Below are positions 57,815 through 64,000 of a stretch of 64,000 nt of DNA, one piece after another. Every line of letters starts with the position of its first letter. Within the stretch, counting starts at the first letter, position 1. Made by a program: the position numbers and the translations under genes. This DNA comes from Leuctra nigra (lineage: Eukaryota; Arthropoda; Insecta; Plecoptera; Leuctridae). The stretch lies in contig OW203762.1 of NCBI GenBank assembly GCA_934045905.1, positions 21,608,345 through 21,672,344 on the forward strand, given 5' to 3'. The notes beneath the pieces are model-generated. The model saw nothing but the letters and a program-made list of their open reading frames with translations. It ran no database searches and had not been told where the DNA came from.

Positions 57815-57911
57815 CGTGCTAGTCTCTCTCCAGACTTTCAACAGATTATCCAGAGTCTCCCGGACGATGATCCCGGCGTTCCCGAATCATCGCGTGTCGG
57901 CCACCAAAAAG
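57815..57911 (-). promoter_or_regulatory. 5' UTR part of the first coding exon, with a short upstream ORF
   Basis: 97 nt lie between a good acceptor (TTTTCAG, plus-strand CTG at 57912-57914) and the Dpr start codon. They contain an upstream ATG at 57890-57888 that opens 14 codons and stops at TAA (57848-57846), 31 nt before the main ATG. The uORF overlaps neither the signal peptide nor the main frame. Such uORFs commonly dampen translation. Here that is inference; no reading-frame conservation could be checked. Confidence 0.55.
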
Positions 57912-58574
57912 CTGAAAACACAAAAACAAAGGACAAAGTTAACACATGGAAACTTTTAAATGGAGAAACTGCGTGAAAAGATCCAAGAAAGCTGTAAACG
58001 AAACAGGTGACAAGCGTGGTTAGTTTACAGCCGACTCACTGCTAGTTTGTTCTTTATTAACTTTAGAATGTATGGTTGTATCTCAGGACAACATGTTGAC
58101 GGATGAAAGTGTGACGTGAAAAATATGCAAAACTGATATTTATTGTTTCAATTTTACGATTTGTGAGTCAAAAGCTGAAATCAGGGAAACTGTGAAACAC
58201 AGATTCATGTGAGATGTTATTCGATTGAATTTCAACACACTTGCATGAAAACTTTCGAGTTTAGAACTTGAAACTTCAGACTGGAAACAAAATAACATTG
58301 TGAAATATGAAAACGACAATCGAATGAAAAAGTCTTCTTACTTGTTGGCATTTTGGCGTTTGCAAGGGCCGTATTAACATGAAAAATATTAATTGGTATA
58401 GCTGTAATGGTTTTATTAAACTAATCGGTTTCAAACCAACTAAATAAAGCTGAAGTAGGTTTTACAAATGGTGGCAGAGGTGGTACTTCATTTTTTCAAT
58501 TTGCAGTACAATTTTAAATTTTAATTTCCGTTTTATTCTTGAGAGTTTAATTCGAAAGAAAACGATTGGTTGGT

Positions 58575-58716
58575 GAAGGTGTGATGGCGTCATCCCATGA
58601 AGTCTATGCTAACTCATTATCTAACTTTTGAGCTCTGATTTCATTGATATTAACAAGGATTGATTGTCAAGGAACCTGATCAGCAGCCAATCAGTTTCGT
58701 TCAAATATCGTTTTTA
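58575..58716 (-). mobile_element. MITE-like repeat, copy 2 (upstream region), partial
   Basis: On the minus strand this matches about 135 bp of the 27826-28012 element, including CAATCAATCCTTGTT and GAGTTAGCATAGACTTCAT. One inverted end is missing or decayed. Confidence 0.7.
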
Positions 58717-58891
58717 TTTGGTCCAAGTGTAATTCTGTAAATATTTTGTAAACGTTTTCTAATTCTAGGCCATTTCAAGAGTATAGGTTAAATGATTCGA
58801 GAATAAATGCACATACTTGATTTGGAAAGTTGAAAATTAAGCAAATGAGCTATTTTTCAGTATTTTTTTCATAACCAAACTATTCTTTCCT

Positions 58892-59021
58892 GGAGGCCTA
58901 TTCTATAACCTTTTTCCCAATTACATTCTGATGGAATCCGGTCCCGGCCATAAGGATTAACATTTCATGGAATCGGATTCCATCAGAATTGGGAATTAAA
59001 AAGTTCTAGAATAGGGCCCCT
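58892..59021. mobile_element. MITE-like inverted repeat, about 45-bp arms
   Basis: GGAGGCCTATTCTATAACC is mirrored by GTTCTAGAATAGGGCCCC. Inner blocks TTCTGATGGAATCCG and CGGATTCCATCAGAATT pair. No coding capacity. Confidence 0.8.
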
Positions 59022-59723
59022 GCGTGATAAATCATCCAAGTTCGAGGTAAACACGATCCATTAGGTGAGTGTATGAAAACATCTGGCTTGAGTTTGTCTA
59101 AAGAAGCGTGACAGAAGAGTGTGTCGTGGTGTTTGGGTGACTCGGCGCCAGGATGCGCCAGCCTCGGCCATGTTTAATGCAATCTCATTACTCGGCAGAG
59201 GGCGTCTGGACCACTTCCGATGATTGCGTCGCTCATTTGCAGTCTAACCGAATTCGGTGGCAGGTAAATGGGTTATGATACTAATAGATCTTCATCTCCA
59301 GACACTGAACAAGGATTAACATAACAACCGGGAATACATTAGACGGGAATCACGGGATATTTCATGTTAGATTCAAGAGCGGGATGAAAATGGAGGTGGA
59401 AGGGATGATCTTGAAGCATCGCAATCGGGATTCAAGATGAACTGTTGATGAACGTCGTTCATAAACACGAATTTATGTACCAAACACGAAATAAAATGAG
59501 TTGTCGACGTGCCTTTCCAAAACATATTTATTATAAAAAAATACGATTTTGAAACAATTAAACTTATTTTTCATTATACAAATTTTAACATCTTCAGTTC
59601 AATAATCTAAAATGGGCTATCCGATGCTATTTATTTTCAACAGGTCTTTGATTTGGAATTGTTGTAATTATTTGTATTAATTTGGTAATATTGGGAATTC
59701 AATGTGTTTTCATGAAGCATTCG

Positions 59724-59948
59724 AAGGAAATGTTAAGATTAGATTTGTATAGAATTAAAGTCGATTGTTATTCTCACTATGTAGAGTGTATTGTCATGAA
59801 AATAGGAGGAAATATTAAGATAAGATTTGTATGGAATTAAAGTCGATTGTTATTCTCACTATGTAGAGTGTATTGTCATGAAAATAGGAGAAAATATTAA
59901 GATAAGATTTGTATGGAATTAAAGTCGATTGTTATTCTCGCTATGTGG
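59724..59948 (+). repeat. 82-bp tandem repeat, about 2.7 units
   Basis: AAAGTCGATTGTTATTCTC recurs at 82-bp spacing (TCGATTGTTA at 59761, 59843, 59925), with long identical flanks including TATGTAGAGTGTATTGTCAT in the first two. No coding content. Confidence 0.92.
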
Positions 59949-62208
59949 AGAGCAATTTATTATAAATCTGCAAACTAGTATTTTAACATTGCAATTAGTT
60001 GTGTGGTTTTCGTAATAATGTAAGATTCTCTCTTATCTTCTTACGAATATAGCACAAGATCATGACACAAGGATATTCAATGTAATTTACTAGGATATGG
60101 TTATTTAATGTTCTGTTCTCTAGTCAGCTATAGAAGTTAATCATGTTGTATTTATGCCCGGTTTTACCAACATAAATAAAAGTATAGATAAACTAACAGA
60201 ATGTTAAAGTGGTTATTCCAAATCTATACTCAGGATGCCTTGCCACGGTCATAATTGTTCTTTTATTGTTTACTCTGTCAAAATCTGTGCAATACCCTTA
60301 GTAGATCTCGAAGTCGATTTCTTCATGAAAACATCCACATTTATAAATCTACTGAATTTGGAGTTGGACGCTCCAAATTCAAGATACACTTATTAAACTT
60401 TCATTTTCTCGGAAACCGAACTATTCTTATAATATCGGGTAGCTAGCTCATGAAATTACACAAATTAATTTTAATTGTAGTCAGAAGAGTACAAGAAAAA
60501 ATTTGAAAATGAGATTGTCCTAAAAATTATAATCATTATCTGAAAATAAAATAACACAAACTAATTACAATTAATCCGCATCTCTTCTAGATTTAATCTA
60601 ATTGGACTCATTAAAGACATCGCAACTTCATCTATTTCTTAAAACCATAATAACTGTTCCATCACAATCTCTCCTTCAATTTCAGACAATCCTCTCAGCA
60701 TAAACCTCACTCACTGCATTATGTTAATTAACAAGAAAGTACTTCTAAATATGAGCCTGGTTGATATTTATACAGAGCCACCGCTCAACTAAGTATACGA
60801 AAACTTATGCCAAGGCTTTTGTCACTTTCAGTTATGATGGAAATTAATTCCTTACACACTATTGAAGAGGATACATCATTCCGACATATATCTTAAAGAC
60901 GCCTTTACGACCCGGTGGCACTCAAAAGCGGAATGTGAGCGTAGAGAGCAGAAAGTATTCTAGAGCTTGGATGCGTAGAATAGTAGTTGGGAAATGTGTA
61001 GTACACACGGAACGCCAGTGTCAAAGTCGGTATTGTGTCTCTAGATATGCAAAATCCATACCAGCATCTCAAAGCACGCGGCATTGTTTCAACTAAAAGC
61101 TGAACTACCATGAACTTGTATGAACACAATTAGGCCCAGTTCAAGTCAGCTCTTATAATAATACTGTTGAACATTCTCTACACAAATGAATGTACGTCCA
61201 TAGGTTATATAAGCATTAATTATGAAACTTCATTTAATGCATTCAGTGTCATCTAAACGTTTTTTTAAAACTTAACATTCAGCTTAAAGTGTTAAATATT
61301 TTTGAATGCTTAATTAGTGCTAACTGAAAATTGAACGATGTATTCCTTTCATAAAAATTGTTAAGCTCATTTGCTTTTTTAAACCAAAACATTTTCATAA
61401 AAATTCAAAAGAGTTGAAGTATACTATCTTTTTGAGATTTTAGGCACTTTCTCTTTGAAAGGAAGATAAGAGTCTTGGTTGGAGCGGAGTTTCCAGAGCG
61501 GATCGGCACTTGCGCTCGGCGACCAATCGAGCGATGTTTTGCATTCACCGCCGCCCAGCGTCGAGGCGACATTTTCTTCCACATAGAAAAATGCAATCTG
61601 GTGCAACGATAATACAGTCCATCTCAAGTGGATTGCAGTCGAGAGAGGAACGTCGTTTTAAATACATATTCAAGCACATCGTTATATTTACCGCCGCTAC
61701 ATGCTTTCCCTGGGATTCTATATGAAAAACGGCGCTACGTGTCTTGACTCGGGAAACTTCAGCCCGCCGATCGCTCGCTGGATTTCCCTCGATTCTTTTC
61801 TTTTCCCTGGTCGCTGTGTTCTTCTTGTTGTGCGCGATCGAAACCGCCACGAGATTTGGAAATGTCGTGTCCCTCATGGAGCGTGGATGAGGCTAGTTTC
61901 CGACCCGGATTCGGCTTCGATTTACCCCGCCGTGGCAAGGCTTATCTGGTTAGGACGGGAGGAGATAACTAGCAACCATGCGACAGTAGAAAGTTTCGAG
62001 CCGCAGATGGATAAGTAGCCCATTCAATGGCGACGATGGGTCCAGGGTGACCAACATCACGAAACAAAACAAGAACATGTCAAGCATATTAAGAAGATTA
62101 ACAGTTTAGACGTAATTCAAAACAGGTTTACAAACTAAAGCTTGAGTACGAGTGTCGTTCATCAGTTTATATCTCACAAGAAAATGATCGCGATGATTTT
62201 AATTAATC

Positions 62209-62247
62209 GGTGGAGGAGCCGGATTCGAAATATCCGGCACCTCCACC
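62209..62247. repeat. GC-rich hairpin built from the GGTGGAGGTGCC motif
   Basis: GGTGGAGGAGCCGGAT pairs with ATCCGGCACCTCCACC (one mismatch) around TCGAAAT. The arms are the same 12-mer that forms the minisatellite at 37838-38068. Confidence 0.75.
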
Positions 62248-62939
62248 AACAAATCAAACTCAAACTTTCTGTCTCTTTCATGACATTTGTCTCAACTAAA
62301 AGACATAAATGTCAGTTCAATTTCAAGACTTCAAAAACATCTTATCTATCGCAAACTTTGACATCAGTTTACTGAACTTGTCACTTTTCAGATTTATTTG
62401 ATCTTATTGACCATCATCATGATGTAGATGAGATAAAAGGTTTCCAATGATGTCCAATGATGCTGGACTATAGCTTGAACGTCGTGATCGATTCCTCGAG
62501 TGCGCCGGGCGTGTCTGGACCCAAGTCGGACTGTATTGGGAGTTGCCGACACGGGACGTGTCAGGGCCTACGTGGCACGTAGCTAAATCCACCAGTCAAC
62601 GGACAAATAAATACATTACTTGACTGTGGGGCGCGTAGCAAAAGGAAACCACGTCGCAAAGCATTTAACTCCGCGTATAAAAAAGCAGTTTCAAAAGTCA
62701 CGTGAGGTTGATCTTTCGACAGCGACAAATTCGACGCACGTAAATCACGTGACGTTCCGAGAATTTCACGCGTCGTTTTGATGTGCGTGAAGTTGGCACC
62801 ATCCATTAACGCAATCGATCTGATATTCTACAGATATTTAGTGCTGAATTAGTGTTCATTAGTGCTGTTGATTTTGTAATTAGTGGTGCAATCGTAAACT
62901 AGATATTAGCGGTTGTCTGGGGTGCTGGAGGGCGGGAGA

Positions 62940-62951
62940 GGGGGGGGGGGG
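62940..62951 (+). repeat. G homopolymer run
   Basis: Twelve consecutive G after GGGAGAG. A C run of 11 lies at 63364-63374 in the opposite sense. Both are prone to sequencing error. Confidence 0.9.
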
Positions 62952-64000
62952 CAAATCTACAGCCCAGTATCCTCCCTCCCATTATACAATCGATCAGAAA
63001 TTACATTATAGTAATTTCTCAATTAGTGCTAATAGTATGGGTTTACTATTACTTAGTATTAGTTAGTAGAAGTATGGGTTTAAGTTTTTTTAAATCAGGG
63101 TATTTTACGAACTCGTTTTCTTCACAAAACATGTTGCCAATGAAGGCTAAAATGTAGTTTCATTTGTTATCATGCGTTGTTCCTTTAATTATTTAAATGT
63201 ATAAATCTTTAAAGTGGCTTGTACTTCCAAAGTATAAATAATTTCCTCGCCTAGCCCCGCGTCTTGAATGATACAACTCTGGTTGTCTTTTTATATTATT
63301 CAGTGAGTAATTCCTCGGAATCTTGTTGGGATCCCACGTAGGTAAACATCGACGCGGTCCTGGCCCCCCCCCCCACACCCCTCCCCCTCCAAACATAGGC
63401 GCCACTAACGAGCCAAAGATGGAATAGTGTATACGGAAAGACTATGGTTCGAAAAAAAGAATATTAGATGAAAGGGACGAGGAAAAATACTTGGAATAAA
63501 GGTAATAACTGTGAAATTAACATACAGGACAAAGTGATATTTTTAGAGGAACAAATTATTGATTAAAATACAACTCCTTTGAGAATATCGAATGACGCAA
63601 CGGGTCTCAGATTGCAACTTCGATGTTCATACTTCAAACGTCCAACTAATCAGTAAGTTGCAAACATCTTCGTGTGTCAATGACTGTCGTTCATCAACCG
63701 AAGTCAACCGACATCTGGAGCTCATCAGCAGCGAGGCATGCAGGTGGTCGTGAGTTCGACACTCTGTCGGGACGAGATGAAAGAGCTGGCAACGTCGCAC
63801 GCCTCACTTGCAGCATCACATTCATGTTAATGACGAGTAGACACGTAATCAAAACGTCGGGACCTTTTGGTTCGAATCCGACGGAGCGTATATGCAGAGG
63901 ACGGGGGGGAATTCATTAATAATGACGGAGTCCTGGAAATGAGAATCTGTGTACTGCTATTTAAGTAGACAGTATATGTTTTGTATTTTTTTTTAACTTT

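Larger units (their letters stand above)
57912..64000. other. Region upstream of the first coding exon
   Basis: Should contain the Dpr 5' noncoding exon(s) and promoter, or lie inside a further 5' intron; neither could be placed. Content seen: MITEs at 58575 and 58892, the 82-bp repeat at 59724, the hairpin at 62209 and homopolymer runs. A relatively GC-rich patch at 61440-62010 with overlapping frames on both strands has no recognised domain; it is the best but weak candidate for a regulatory or 5'-exon region. Confidence 0.5.

Noticed and set aside
63860..63890. B-box-like GGTTCGAATCC suggesting another tRNA-derived SINE
   Set aside because: No matching A box at the right distance and no cloverleaf could be folded.

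Overview
The window is invertebrate nuclear DNA, almost certainly from an insect. It is AT-rich and repeat-dense, and it is dominated by one split gene on the minus strand with GT..AG introns. From its exons I could assemble a complete 336-residue protein of the Dpr (defective proboscis extension response) family, two-Ig-domain neuronal surface proteins of arthropods. The six coding exons run from the start codon at 57814 to the stop at 12898, about 45 kb. Intron phases are 1, 0, 1, 2, 1, and every junction restores the frame. Nothing in the window fixes the insect order. I found no second convincing protein-coding gene.

Layout, left to right. Positions 1-12897 lie downstream of the gene: AT-rich sequence with small hairpin elements, a 158-bp TC tract and the 3' end of a non-LTR retrotransposon with a GAT-repeat tail. 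The terminal exon is at 12898-13004. Intron 5 contains a very large inverted repeat: arms of about 2.95 kb (13430-16374 and 21123-24068) around a 4.75-kb spacer. Each arm carries a 1.28-kb sub-element with about 200-bp terminal inverted repeats, a tRNA-Ala(GGC)-like cloverleaf, a 118-bp tandem array and ten composite CRE/ETS-like motifs. Exon 5 follows at 25494-25627 and exon 4 at 32398-32560.

The most unusual structure is in the gene itself. The intron 3/exon 4 boundary (3' splice site plus about the first 80 exon bases) is repeated 11 times with a 158-bp period (32481-34216). The intron 2/exon 3 boundary is independently repeated about four times with a 112-bp period (40318-40745). In the exon 3 array each extra copy could act as an in-frame micro-exon (57, 57 and 36 nt). 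In the exon 4 array each extra copy runs into a stop. Exon 2 (53274-53602) and the signal-peptide exon (57751-57911) complete the gene.

The rest, including 57.9-64 kb, is intronic or upstream sequence with MITE-like hairpins, short tandem repeats and dispersed repeats. No 5' untranslated exon or promoter upstream of 57911 could be identified. Most open frames of 60-135 codons outside the Dpr exons look like chance or repeat-derived frames.
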